Assembly (NCBI GenBank): GCA_023398375.1
Contig: JAEWSH010000128.1
Span: forward strand, 1-64,000
DNA: 64,000 nucleotides
Source of the DNA: Bacillota bacterium
Lineage (GTDB): Bacteria > Bacillota > Clostridia > Lachnospirales > Lachnospiraceae
Reading direction: 5' to 3'
In this document: in pieces, positions 16,554 through 24,752 of the stretch
How positions within the stretch are numbered: position 1 is the first letter of the stretch
How the letters are laid out: every line of letters starts with the position of its first letter
Position numbers and translations under genes: made by a program
Notes under the pieces: model-generated
Told to the model about the DNA's origin: nothing
The model's input: the letters and a program-made list of their open reading frames with translations, nothing else
Databases searched by the model: none

Positions 16554-18574
16554 GATCAATATTAATATTTGCGGGAACCAGTGAAGGAAGAAGGATTGCA
16601 GAGTATTTGTCCGAGCAGAGAATACCGGCGCATGTTTGTGCAGCAACGGAATATGGTGGGGGATTGTTGCCCGAAAATGACAGTATTACGGTTTCGTCTG
16701 TACGGCTAGGGGAAGCGCAGATGGAGAAAATGTTGCAGGGACAGAAGTATACTTTGGTCATAGATGCAACGCATCCCTATGCAATAGAAGTTTCGAAGAA
16801 TATAAAAAAGGCATGTGAGCATACAGGAATGCCTTATGTCAGGATGTTAAGAGAGACTGAAAATTATCAGGAAGAAAATGTTCCTGCAGAAGGTGCAGAT
16901 GGAGTCTATGTAGATTCTGTTAGGAAGGCCGCCGCTTTTTTGTCAGATACAAAAGGCAATGTGCTTGTCACAACGGGAAGCAAGGAGATGGATGCTTATC
17001 TTACGATTCCGAATGCTGGGGAAAGGTTGTATTATCGTGTATTATCAACGACAGAAGCGGTGACACGCTGCAAAGAACTGCAGATAGAGGGCAGACACCT
17101 GTTTGCTATGCAGGGACCGTTCAGCGAAGCGATGAATTATGCCATGCTTCTGGAAATACAGGCAGCCTATCTGGTAACCAAGGACTCTGGAAAGGCAGGC
17201 GGATTTCAAGAAAAAATTGCAGCGGCTAAGCGTGCGGGTGTAACGCCTGTTATCATAAGAAGGCCGGTAGAGAAAAATGGATATTCTTATGAGGAAGTAA
17301 TCAATCTGATAGCAGAATATGCGGACAGGGAAGAGCAAGGAAGACACATCCAATTGATCGGTATTGGACCCGGAGATAATGAACTAATGACAATACAGGC
17401 GAAAAGATGTATTGAAAATGCAGATTTGTTGTTGGGTGCGAGTCGTATGGTAGAGGCGGTAAGTCATCTTACCAGTCCGTCTGTAACCAAAGTGACCGAA
17501 TATCAACCGTCAGCAATTCTCAGCTATATAAAAGAGCATCCGTTTTTTAAAAATATTGTAGTGTTATATTCTGGTGACGTTGGATTTTACAGTGGTGCCA
17601 AACAATTGGAGCAGGGATTGGCGGGATTACCGGAATATCAATATGAAAGAATCAACGGAATCTCATCTCCGGTCTATTTTTTATCCAGACTTGGAAAACC
17701 ATGGGATAACGTAAGGATGATAAGTATGCATGGCAAAACCGAGAATGTAATAGCTTATGTACAAAGGAACCAAAACGTAGTGGTGCTGTTAGGCGGGACA
17801 GACAGTGTGTCGAATCTTGCAGAGCAATTTCTCGTGAATCAACTATCCCATGTCAGAATGACTATAGGTGAAAATTTATCATATCCTGAGGAACTGATCC
17901 GTTCCGGCAAGCCGGAAGAATGGATTGGAAAGAATTGCGACAGTCTTGCAATTGCATTGATTGAAAACGATACAGCAAAGTCATATATTGTTACACATGG
18001 GATGCCGGATGCGCAGTTTATTCGTGAGAAGGTACCTATGACTAAAATGGAAATACGAAGTATATCACTGTCAAAATTACAACTGACGAAAGATGCTGTA
18101 ATCTATGATATTGGAGCGGGCACTGGCAGTATCGCAATAGAGGCAGCTAGACATGCACCAGAAGGAATGGTCTACGCGATCGAAAAAGAACAGGACGCAA
18201 GAGAACTGATTCAGGAAAATCAGCATCAATTTGGTGTGACCAATGTAACAGTAATTGCAGGAAAAGCACCTGCATGTTTCGCAGAACTGCCAATGCCGAC
18301 TCATGCATTTATCGGTGGCAGCGGGGGAGAAATGGAACAGATTCTGACGCTTTTATTACACAAAAATCCAAAGATCAGAATTGTGATCAATGTTATCGCA
18401 CTGGATACCTTATCGTGTGTTTTGGAAGCTGCTAAAACCCTGCAGATTCCAAACGTGGAATATGTGCAGGTATCCATTGCCAAGAGCAGGGAAACAGGTG
18501 GTTATCGGATGATGATGGCGCAGAATCCCGTATATATAATCACATTACAAAATAAGGAACGGCATAGATCATGA
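16550..18574 (+). CDS. cbiJET: Trifunctional CbiJ-CbiE-CbiT fusion
   Basis: A 674-residue fusion of three enzymes acting at the end of corrin ring building. Residues 1 to about 255 are CbiJ/CobK cobalt-precorrin-6A reductase (start I-L-I-F-A-G-T-S-E-G-R-R; D-A-T-H-P-Y near residue 70). Residues from about 266 are CbiE, the C5 methylase (L-I-G-I-G-P-G-D-N-E-L-M). Residues from about 480 are CbiT, the C15 methylase and decarboxylase, with SAM loop D-I-G-A-G-T-G-S at residue 520. CbiE-CbiT fusions are common; a reductase in front is less so. The start is GTG at 16550 behind GAGGGGG. No frameshift is seen between the domains. Confidence 0.93.
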   Translation: MRSILIFAGTSEGRRIAEYLSEQRIPAHVCAATEYGGGLLPENDSITVSSVRLGEAQMEKMLQGQKYTLVIDATHPYAIEVSKNIKKACEHTGMPYVRMLRETENYQEENVPAEGADGVYVDSVRKAAAFLSDTKGNVLVTTGSKEMDAYLTIPNAGERLYYRVLSTTEAVTRCKELQIEGRHLFAMQGPFSEAMNYAMLLEIQAAYLVTKDSGKAGGFQEKIAAAKRAGVTPVIIRRPVEKNGYSYEEVINLIAEYADREEQGRHIQLIGIGPGDNELMTIQAKRCIENADLLLGASRMVEAVSHLTSPSVTKVTEYQPSAILSYIKEHPFFKNIVVLYSGDVGFYSGAKQLEQGLAGLPEYQYERINGISSPVYFLSRLGKPWDNVRMISMHGKTENVIAYVQRNQNVVVLLGGTDSVSNLAEQFLVNQLSHVRMTIGENLSYPEELIRSGKPEEWIGKNCDSLAIALIENDTAKSYIVTHGMPDAQFIREKVPMTKMEIRSISLSKLQLTKDAVIYDIGAGTGSIAIEAARHAPEGMVYAIEKEQDARELIQENQHQFGVTNVTVIAGKAPACFAELPMPTHAFIGGSGGEMEQILTLLLHKNPKIRIVINVIALDTLSCVLEAAKTLQIPNVEYVQVSIAKSRETGGYRMMMAQNPVYIITLQNKERHRS

Positions 18575-19977
18575 AACAGAAAAAAATCAACAGAATCATG
18601 ATAGCTGCACCAAGCAGCGGATGCGGCAAGACGACTATTACCTGCGGTCTGTTACAGGCGCTTGTCAATCGTCGGATGCAGGCGGTTTCTTTTAAGTGCG
18701 GACCGGATTATATTGATCCGATGTTTCATAGAAGTGTCATTGGTGTGCCAACAGGCAATCTGGATACGTTCTTTACAGAATATAACCATATGCGCTATTT
18801 ATTTGCAACAGCCTCGAAACAGGCTGAAATAGCCATACTGGAGGGGGCTATGGGATACTATGACGGACAAACGGTAACCAGCACAGATGCCAGTTCCTAT
18901 GACATTGCAAAGCAGTTACAGACGCCGGTAATCCTTGTCGTAAACGGGAGAGGGGCGAGTCAATCCATAGCAGCTCTGATTCAGGGATTTTTGCAATATC
19001 GAACACCGAGTATGATTCTGGGTATTATTTTAAATCAGGTATCGGCAGTCATTTATCCGCAGTTAAAAGAAAAAATAGAACAGGAATTACAGATTATGGT
19101 GTTGGGATATCTACCAGTTCACAAAAGTATGGAATTGCAAAGTCGTCATCTTGGTCTGGTAATGCCGGAAGAGCTTTTGGAATTGCAAAAGCAGCTGCAG
19201 GAAATAGCAGCTAAGATGGAAGAAACAATAGATATTTCTAAAATCATTCGTATCGCCAATGAGGCCCCTGAATTAACATATGAGGAACCGGAGTATCTGC
19301 AAAATGTAACGAAACAAAAGGTAAGAATTGCTGTTGCAAAAGATCCGGCATTTTGTTTTTATTATCAGGAAAGTATGCAGTTATTTGAAAAAATGGGAGT
19401 TACACTGGTACCTTTTTCACCACTTAAGGATGCAGCACTGCCTCAGGATGTACAGGGATTGCTACTGGGAGGAGGATATCCGGAATTACATGCAAAGAGT
19501 TTGGCCAATAATTTATCCATGAAAAAGTCAATTAAAAAAGCATTATTATCAGATATGCCCTGCATTGCAGAGTGTGGTGGATTTTTATATTTGCAGGAAA
19601 CATTGGCAGATGATAAGGGAAATCACTATCCAATGGTAGGATTTTTGAATGGGGAAGCGCAACGGGCGGTAAAGAGACCAGGATTCGGATATGTGAATGT
19701 TACGGTAAGGGAAGAATCTGTGTTCGGAGCACCCGGTGTACTGATTCCGGCACATGAATTCCACTATTGGGAGAGCAGCGATCCGGGAATACAGGCGGTA
19801 GCAGTAAAACCGGATGGAGTCAGAAAATGGGATTGCACCCGGATTCAAAATAAAACGATTGCAGGATTTCCACACTTTTATCTGGAAGGGAATCCGCAGG
19901 CAGCCGCTTCTTTTGTGCAGCATTGTGTAAAATATGGAAATGCACAAAAGAACAGTTCATGTGATCATATAGAATAG
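18571..19977 (+). CDS. cbiA: Cobyrinate a,c-diamide synthase CbiA
   Basis: A 468-residue ATP- and glutamine-dependent amidase that converts cob(II)yrinate to the a,c-diamide. The N-terminal synthetase domain has the P-loop-like A-P-S-S-G-C-G-K-T-T at residues 10-19. The C-terminal class I glutaminase-like domain has the nucleophile in A-E-C-G-G-F-L-Y near residue 333 and a late histidine (P-A-H-E-F-H). The ATG overlaps the stop of the fused gene by 4 bp, so translation is coupled. Confidence 0.95.
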   Translation: MKQKKINRIMIAAPSSGCGKTTITCGLLQALVNRRMQAVSFKCGPDYIDPMFHRSVIGVPTGNLDTFFTEYNHMRYLFATASKQAEIAILEGAMGYYDGQTVTSTDASSYDIAKQLQTPVILVVNGRGASQSIAALIQGFLQYRTPSMILGIILNQVSAVIYPQLKEKIEQELQIMVLGYLPVHKSMELQSRHLGLVMPEELLELQKQLQEIAAKMEETIDISKIIRIANEAPELTYEEPEYLQNVTKQKVRIAVAKDPAFCFYYQESMQLFEKMGVTLVPFSPLKDAALPQDVQGLLLGGGYPELHAKSLANNLSMKKSIKKALLSDMPCIAECGGFLYLQETLADDKGNHYPMVGFLNGEAQRAVKRPGFGYVNVTVREESVFGAPGVLIPAHEFHYWESSDPGIQAVAVKPDGVRKWDCTRIQNKTIAGFPHFYLEGNPQAAASFVQHCVKYGNAQKNSSCDHIE

Positions 19978-20002
19978 TTACAGGAGAAAGAAGGAACTGG
20001 TA

Positions 20003-21133
20003 ATGTTAACACAGTGTGACGAAATACAGGAAATTGATACTCGAATATGCGAACAGGCAGTTGCACGGTGGAATCGCATTGCAAAGCCAATTCACAGTTT
20101 AGGGCTGTTAGAAGATGCAATCGTTCAAATAGCAGGGATACAACAACAGGCAGAACATGTGAGTATAGAGAAACCCGCTCTTGTGATTATGTGCGGAGAT
20201 CACGGTGTTGTAGCAGAACATGTAACGCAAACAGGTTCGGAAGTAACACGGGTGGTATCGGAAAATTTTATAACGGGAAATACAAGTGCGGCAGTCATGG
20301 CAAAGGCAGCAAATGTTGCTATTTTTCCGATTGATATCGGAATTGCGAGTGATGGCATGAAGGAAAGCAGGGAACTGAAAATTGGTTCCCTCATGGACAG
20401 ACGTGTGCGAAAAGGAACAGGAAATATTGTAGTGGAGCCTGCAATGACGATAGCTGAATGCGAACAGGCCATACAAATAGGGATTGATATCGTAAGGCGG
20501 TTAAAAGAAAGAGGATATCGGCTGATCGCAACAGGCGAAATGGGAATTGGAAATACGACTCCGAGCAGCGCGCTGGCAGCCGTATTATTAAGACAGCCAG
20601 TTGAGGTAGTGACAGGAAAAGGTGCCGGATTGACCAAGCAAGGTCTGGAACAAAAATGTAAGGTGATAAAAAAAGCAATTGATCGTTATCAGAATAAGTA
20701 TAGACAGGAGGACTGCATGGAATATGCTAGCCGGTATTCGGAAGATAATAGAAAACATATCGTCTGTATGATGGCAGAACTGGGTGGACTGGAACTTGCA
20801 GGCATGATGGGACTGTTCTTAGGGGGAGCGATCTATCGGGTGCCAGTTCTGATCGATGGATTTATATCAGCAGTTTCAGCATTATGCGCAATACGTGTCA
20901 ATCCACTTGTAAAATCATATTTATTGGCATCCCATGTTTCCAATGAACCTGCAGGTATGTTAGTATTAGAAGCATTGGAGGTCGTTCCGTTTCTTACGTG
21001 CAGGATGTGTCTGGGAGAAGGAACAGGCGCACTTACTGCAATCCCTATTCTTCGAATGGCTTCGGCAGTATATGAAGAAATGAGTACTTTTGAGGAAATA
21101 GAAATAGAAGAATATGATCCGGATTTAAAATAG
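20003..21133 (+). CDS. cobT: Nicotinate-nucleotide-dimethylbenzimidazole phosphoribosyltransferase CobT
   Basis: A 376-residue enzyme that makes alpha-ribazole phosphate for the lower ligand. Typical features: H-S-L-G-L-L-E near residue 32, M-C-G-D-H-G-V near residue 62, G-E-M-G-I-G-N-T-T near residue 178, and the C-terminal G-E-G-T-G-A-L that bears the catalytic glutamate. Length is slightly above the usual 350. No DMB synthesis genes (bluB or bza) are visible, so the base may be scavenged or another base used. The SD site is GGAGAAAGAAGGA. Confidence 0.95.
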   Translation: MLTQCDEIQEIDTRICEQAVARWNRIAKPIHSLGLLEDAIVQIAGIQQQAEHVSIEKPALVIMCGDHGVVAEHVTQTGSEVTRVVSENFITGNTSAAVMAKAANVAIFPIDIGIASDGMKESRELKIGSLMDRRVRKGTGNIVVEPAMTIAECEQAIQIGIDIVRRLKERGYRLIATGEMGIGNTTPSSALAAVLLRQPVEVVTGKGAGLTKQGLEQKCKVIKKAIDRYQNKYRQEDCMEYASRYSEDNRKHIVCMMAELGGLELAGMMGLFLGGAIYRVPVLIDGFISAVSALCAIRVNPLVKSYLLASHVSNEPAGMLVLEALEVVPFLTCRMCLGEGTGALTAIPILRMASAVYEEMSTFEEIEIEEYDPDLK

Positions 21134-21149
21134 AGAAGGAGTATATCGT

Positions 21150-21725
21150 ATGGTTATTATGGTGACAGGTGGATGCGGAAGTGGAAAATCTGAATATGCG
21201 GAGAATCGTGTACTTGCATGCAGGGAACTATGGAAACAGAAGATTTTTTCTCAACTGCCATGCAATGAGGAAGCATCATTACACACAATTTATGTGGCGA
21301 CCATGTATCCATATGGGGGAGAAAGTTATAAAAAAATAGACAGACATAGAAAGATGCGTGAAAATAAACAATTTGAAACAGTGGAATGCTATACGCATTT
21401 AGAAGATCTGAAGATATTGGCCCCGTCTATAGTGCTATTGGAATGTATGTCAAATCTGATTGCGAATGAGCGGTATCAGCCGGAGGGCAGACGGGAACAA
21501 TGTGCAGATGTCATCAGAAAAGGGATTCTGCATTGCAGAAAACAGACGGAAGACCTGATCATCGTAACAAATGAAGTGAGCAGTGATGGTATTCATTATG
21601 ACTCTGAGACCATGCAATATATCAGAGTACTTGGCGAAGTGAACAGGATGCTGGCGCAAATAGCAGACGAAGTGGTAGAGGTAGTGTATGGGATTCCGGT
21701 GTTCCATAAGAAAGCGAGGTGGTAA
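21150..21725 (+). CDS. cobU: Adenosylcobinamide kinase/guanylyltransferase CobU
   Basis: A 191-residue bifunctional enzyme that phosphorylates adenosylcobinamide and then adds GMP. The P-loop G-G-C-G-S-G-K-S is at residues 7-14. The histidine that carries GMP is in D-R-H-R-K-M-R near residue 65, and T-N-E-V-S-S-D-G-I near residue 138 is conserved. The end (L-G-E-V-N-R-M-L-A-Q-I-A-D-E) is typical. The SD site is AAGGAG. cobS follows immediately. A shorter CobU-like gene lies two genes downstream. Confidence 0.93.
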   Translation: MVIMVTGGCGSGKSEYAENRVLACRELWKQKIFSQLPCNEEASLHTIYVATMYPYGGESYKKIDRHRKMRENKQFETVECYTHLEDLKILAPSIVLLECMSNLIANERYQPEGRREQCADVIRKGILHCRKQTEDLIIVTNEVSSDGIHYDSETMQYIRVLGEVNRMLAQIADEVVEVVYGIPVFHKKARW

Positions 21726-21727
21726 AG

Positions 21728-22507
21728 ATGTCTTCTTGTATCATTGCGTTTGCAATGTATTCTAAGATTCCTATGCCAAAGATCGATTGGAATGAGAAAA
21801 ACATGAAATACGCGATATGCTATTTCCCATTGATTGGTGTCGTAATAGGCCTTATGGAAATTGGCTGTTTTTTATTATGCGATTATCTGAAAATCGGAGC
21901 TATATTACGAAGTATTTTATTGACGGTAATACCGGTAACGGTAACTGGTGGAATTCATATGGATGGTTATCTGGATACGGTAGATGCGAGAAGCTCCTAT
22001 GGTGACCGTATGAAAAAGCTGGAAATATTAAAAGATCCGCATGCGGGCGCATTTGCAATCATCAAAGGAATTCTTTATCTTATCTTGCAGTTTGGTTTTT
22101 TCAGTGAGATATCAAAATATGGCATAATAATGCTGGCAGCAGGATTTGTATTCTCACGTGCCTTGAGCGGACTTGCTCTTGCTACATGGAAGGGTGCAAA
22201 AGAAACGGGCTTATTGGCGTCCTTTTCGAAAGGGGCAGATCATAAAATCGTAAGGTTTTCCATGATAGCCTATCTAATTGTTGTGACTGCTGTGCTAATT
22301 GTGTATGCAAGTAAAATAGGTACTCCAGTGTCTGGAACGACCGTATTTGCTATGTTGGCAGTATGTATATCAGTATTTGGTTACTACAGGTATTTTTCCT
22401 ATCGGGAATTTGGAGGTATCACAGGTGATCTGGCAGGATACTTCCTGCAGTTCATAGAATTATTATTTTTAATTATCATTGTTTTGATTGAGAAGGTGTA
22501 TGGATGA
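21728..22507 (+). CDS. cobS: Adenosylcobinamide-GDP ribazoletransferase CobS
   Basis: A 259-residue integral membrane enzyme that joins adenosylcobinamide-GDP with alpha-ribazole (phosphate), completing cobalamin. The metal-binding motif H-M-D-G-Y-L-D-T-V-D-A is near residue 77, followed by D-P-H-A-G-A-F, both hallmarks of CobS. About six hydrophobic segments are visible. The ATG at 21728 is preferred over an upstream GTG at 21719 because GAGGTGG lies between them at SD distance. The stop overlaps the next start (ATGA). Confidence 0.94.
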   Translation: MSSCIIAFAMYSKIPMPKIDWNEKNMKYAICYFPLIGVVIGLMEIGCFLLCDYLKIGAILRSILLTVIPVTVTGGIHMDGYLDTVDARSSYGDRMKKLEILKDPHAGAFAIIKGILYLILQFGFFSEISKYGIIMLAAGFVFSRALSGLALATWKGAKETGLLASFSKGADHKIVRFSMIAYLIVVTAVLIVYASKIGTPVSGTTVFAMLAVCISVFGYYRYFSYREFGGITGDLAGYFLQFIELLFLIIIVLIEKVYG

Positions 22508-22929
22508 AATTTGTAATTGGCGGCGCGTATCAGGGAAAATTGACATATATACAGAAGATGTATGGAAGCGGGATAACTGCAGATCTGCTTGATGGAGAAC
22601 AATGTAAATTACAGTTACCGGAAAAGGTTTCTCTTTTTAATCATCTGCATGCGTATATCAGAAGAATGTTACTGGATGGAATGAAAAAAGAACAGGAACT
22701 GTTGGACATACGGAATCAGATTTATAAAGATTTGCAAACCGTGATACAAAATAATCCAGATATCATCTTCATCAGTGATGAAATCGGTTATGGGATCGTA
22801 CCGGTGGAAGCATTTGAAAGACTCTATAGAGAAGAAACTGGAAGAATCTGCTGTAAGCTGGCAGAACAGGCAGAACGCATGACCCGGGTGGTCTGTGGAA
22901 TCGGAACGGTGATAAAGGAATGCAGGTAA
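22504..22929 (+). CDS. Short CobU-like P-loop protein
   Basis: A 141-residue protein resembling a shortened CobU. It has a glycine-rich loop F-V-I-G-G-A-Y-Q-G-K-L at residues 3-13, and the end E-E-T-G-R-I-C-C-K-L-A-E-Q-A-E matches the CobU C-terminus (E-T-G-R...L-A...A). It lacks the usual Ser/Thr after the P-loop lysine and the region carrying the guanylylated histidine, and is about 50 residues shorter than CobU. It may be a specialised kinase, a subunit or a decaying paralogue. It overlaps cobS by 4 bp and the next gene by 10 bp, so it is translated within the operon. Confidence 0.75.
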   Translation: MKFVIGGAYQGKLTYIQKMYGSGITADLLDGEQCKLQLPEKVSLFNHLHAYIRRMLLDGMKKEQELLDIRNQIYKDLQTVIQNNPDIIFISDEIGYGIVPVEAFERLYREETGRICCKLAEQAERMTRVVCGIGTVIKECR

Positions 22930-23534
22930 CATTGATAAGGCATGGAAAGACAAAAGGGAATCTGGAAAAAAGATATGTGGGAACGACAGACGAAGGAATA
23001 CTGACGGAAGAAATAGACTATATTAAAGGTCATATATCTGTATTTGAACCAGTCAGGTATGTATATTGCAGTCCCATGAAACGATGCATGGAAACAGCTG
23101 CTCTTATTTATCCACAAATTGCATATGCCATATGTCCCAATTTTCGGGAATGTGATTTTGGGACGTTCGAGTATCATAATTATACGGATTTAAAAGGAAA
23201 TACTGCATACCAGGACTGGATTGACAGTAATGGCACGAATCCGTTTCCGGAAGGAGAATGTGTAGCATCATTTAAGAAACGTTGTATACAGGAATTCAGA
23301 TCGGTATTGGCAGAGGCATCCGCGATGCGGTATACTTCTATTGCCTGTGTAGTACATGGGGGAACGATTATGGCAATTATGGAGGCTTTTGCAAGTCCTT
23401 TGAGATCATACTATGATTGGCAGATTGATAATCTGTCTGGTTACCGCACAGAAGTGTGTATGAATCACGGGAAAGATAATAGTATGATGACTTCCTATCA
23501 GAAAATAGAAAGGGAAGTTACTATTCAGCCTTAG
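22920..23534 (+). CDS. cobC: Histidine phosphatase, probable alpha-ribazole phosphatase CobC
   Basis: A 204-residue member of the phosphoglycerate mutase-like phosphatases. The catalytic L-I-R-H-G-K-T is at residues 4-10, the second conserved block Y-C-S-P-M-K-R-C near residue 45, and the acid and late histidine in F-R-E-C-D-F-G and V-V-H-G-G-T. In this context it should remove phosphate from alpha-ribazole phosphate or adenosylcobalamin phosphate. The last codons and stop lie inside a dispersed palindromic repeat (23517-23572), which supplies residues V-T-I-Q-P. Confidence 0.88.
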   Translation: MQVTLIRHGKTKGNLEKRYVGTTDEGILTEEIDYIKGHISVFEPVRYVYCSPMKRCMETAALIYPQIAYAICPNFRECDFGTFEYHNYTDLKGNTAYQDWIDSNGTNPFPEGECVASFKKRCIQEFRSVLAEASAMRYTSIACVVHGGTIMAIMEAFASPLRSYYDWQIDNLSGYRTEVCMNHGKDNSMMTSYQKIEREVTIQP

Positions 23535-23572
23535 TTACTGTTACTATGAAAGCCGTAAGGCTGAATAGTAAC
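23517..23572. repeat. Dispersed palindromic repeat, copy B (perfect arms)
   Basis: GTTACTATTCAGCC (23517-23530) and GGCTGAATAGTAAC (23559-23572) are perfectly inverted 14-bp arms; pairing extends to TTA/TAA next to them. The inside contains CTGTTACTATGAAAGCCG, shared with copies A and C. The element overlaps the end of cobC, provides its stop codon and forms a strong hairpin between cobC and cbiB. Confidence 0.8.
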
Positions 23573-23599
23573 AAAGAGAATCTTAAACAGGAGAAACTG

Positions 23600-24583
23600 A
23601 TGTTACAAATACTACAGTTGCATGCGTATGCACTATTGATTGGATTTTTACTGGATCTTTGCTTAGGTGATCCGGAGTGGATGCCACATTTGATCCGGCT
23701 GATCGGAAATACAATTAGCCTGTTGCAGAACCAGATAAGAAAAATAATGCCTAAGACTCAAAGCGGACAACTTGCAGGCGGAAAGTTATTGGTAGTAAGC
23801 ATGTTACTGATCTTTGGCGGCAGTACAATTGTATTTTTGTATGTGCTATATAAGATACATCCAAATGGGTATCTTGCAGGCGCATCATTCATCTGCTATC
23901 AGATGTTGGCAATGAAGGATCTGAAGAAGGAAAGTATGCTTGTATATACGGCATTGGAACGGAAAGAGATAGAGGCTGCAAGAAGCGCAGTTTCCAGAAT
24001 CGTTGGAAGGGATACTAAGGTGTTAGGCGAGACGGGTATCATAAAAGCCACCATAGAAACTGTTGCAGAAAATACCTCAGATGGTGAGATCGCTCCTATT
24101 TTCTATCTGGCAATCGGCGGGCCGGTCTTTGGAATCCTTTATAAAACCATCAACACGATGGATTCTATGATTGGATATAAAAATGAAGAATATCTGAATT
24201 TTGGAAGAGCTGCAGCAAAGCTGGATGATATCGTGAACTTCATACCATCAAGGATCGCTGCGTTCTGTATGATTTTGGCAAGCGCTATTCTTAATCTGTC
24301 AGTAAAAGATGCAATCCGGATATTTATTAGGGACAGATATTGTCATGCAAGTCCTAATTCTGCGCAGACAGAGGCAGTTATGGCAGGAGCATTGCAAGTT
24401 CAGCTGGCTGGAGATGCTTATTATTTTGGAACACTTTATCCAAAGGAGACGATAGGCGACCCAGTCAGGACGGTACGATATCAGGATATTAAAGTGGCGA
24501 ATCGCTTACTGTACATGACAGGTTTTATCATGATGGCATTTGTTGGAATTGCAGGGAGTATTCTTTTTTTATTTTTAGGTTAA
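23600..24583 (+). CDS. cbiB: Adenosylcobinamide-phosphate synthase CbiB
   Basis: A 327-residue membrane enzyme that attaches aminopropanol (phosphate) to cobyric acid. The N-terminal signature L-D-L-C-L-G-D-P-E-W-M-P-H is at about residues 18-30, and V-A-E-N-T-S-D-G near residue 155 and S-P-N-S-A-Q-T-E-A near residue 252 are conserved in CbiB/CobD. Several hydrophobic helices are visible. The ATG at 23600 follows AGGAGA; an upstream in-frame ATG at 23546 lies inside the palindromic repeat and has no SD site. Confidence 0.94.
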   Translation: MLQILQLHAYALLIGFLLDLCLGDPEWMPHLIRLIGNTISLLQNQIRKIMPKTQSGQLAGGKLLVVSMLLIFGGSTIVFLYVLYKIHPNGYLAGASFICYQMLAMKDLKKESMLVYTALERKEIEAARSAVSRIVGRDTKVLGETGIIKATIETVAENTSDGEIAPIFYLAIGGPVFGILYKTINTMDSMIGYKNEEYLNFGRAAAKLDDIVNFIPSRIAAFCMILASAILNLSVKDAIRIFIRDRYCHASPNSAQTEAVMAGALQVQLAGDAYYFGTLYPKETIGDPVRTVRYQDIKVANRLLYMTGFIMMAFVGIAGSILFLFLG

Positions 24584-24609
24584 TGTGTCAAAGCTTAATT
24601 ATTTGAGTT

Positions 24610-24641
24610 CGTCAATTTGCATGTATACGTGCAAATTGGCG
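24610..24641 (+). other. 12-bp stem hairpin between cbiB and cobD
   Basis: CGTCAATTTGCA (24610-24621) pairs with TGCAAATTGGCG (24630-24641) with one G-T pair around an 8-base loop. No T-run follows, so it is more likely an RNA-stability or attenuation element, or part of a repeat, than a simple terminator. Confidence 0.5.
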
Positions 24642-24710
24642 AAGCCAAGTTCTATGATAGGATTTTGAACCTGAATCATTGGAAAACAAATTGTTTTCTT
24701 TACTAGATAC

Positions 24711-24752
24711 TGATATTAAGAGCCGCAAAGCGGTGGATGGGAGCAGCAATGG
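24711..24752 (+). repeat. Hairpin-SD repeat, copy 3 of 3
   Basis: CCGC-AAA-GCGG hairpin, then TGGATGGGAGCAGCA and ATGG. As in copy 1, GGGAGCAG serves as the SD site and the ATG is the start of the downstream gene (here cobD). Confidence 0.6.
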
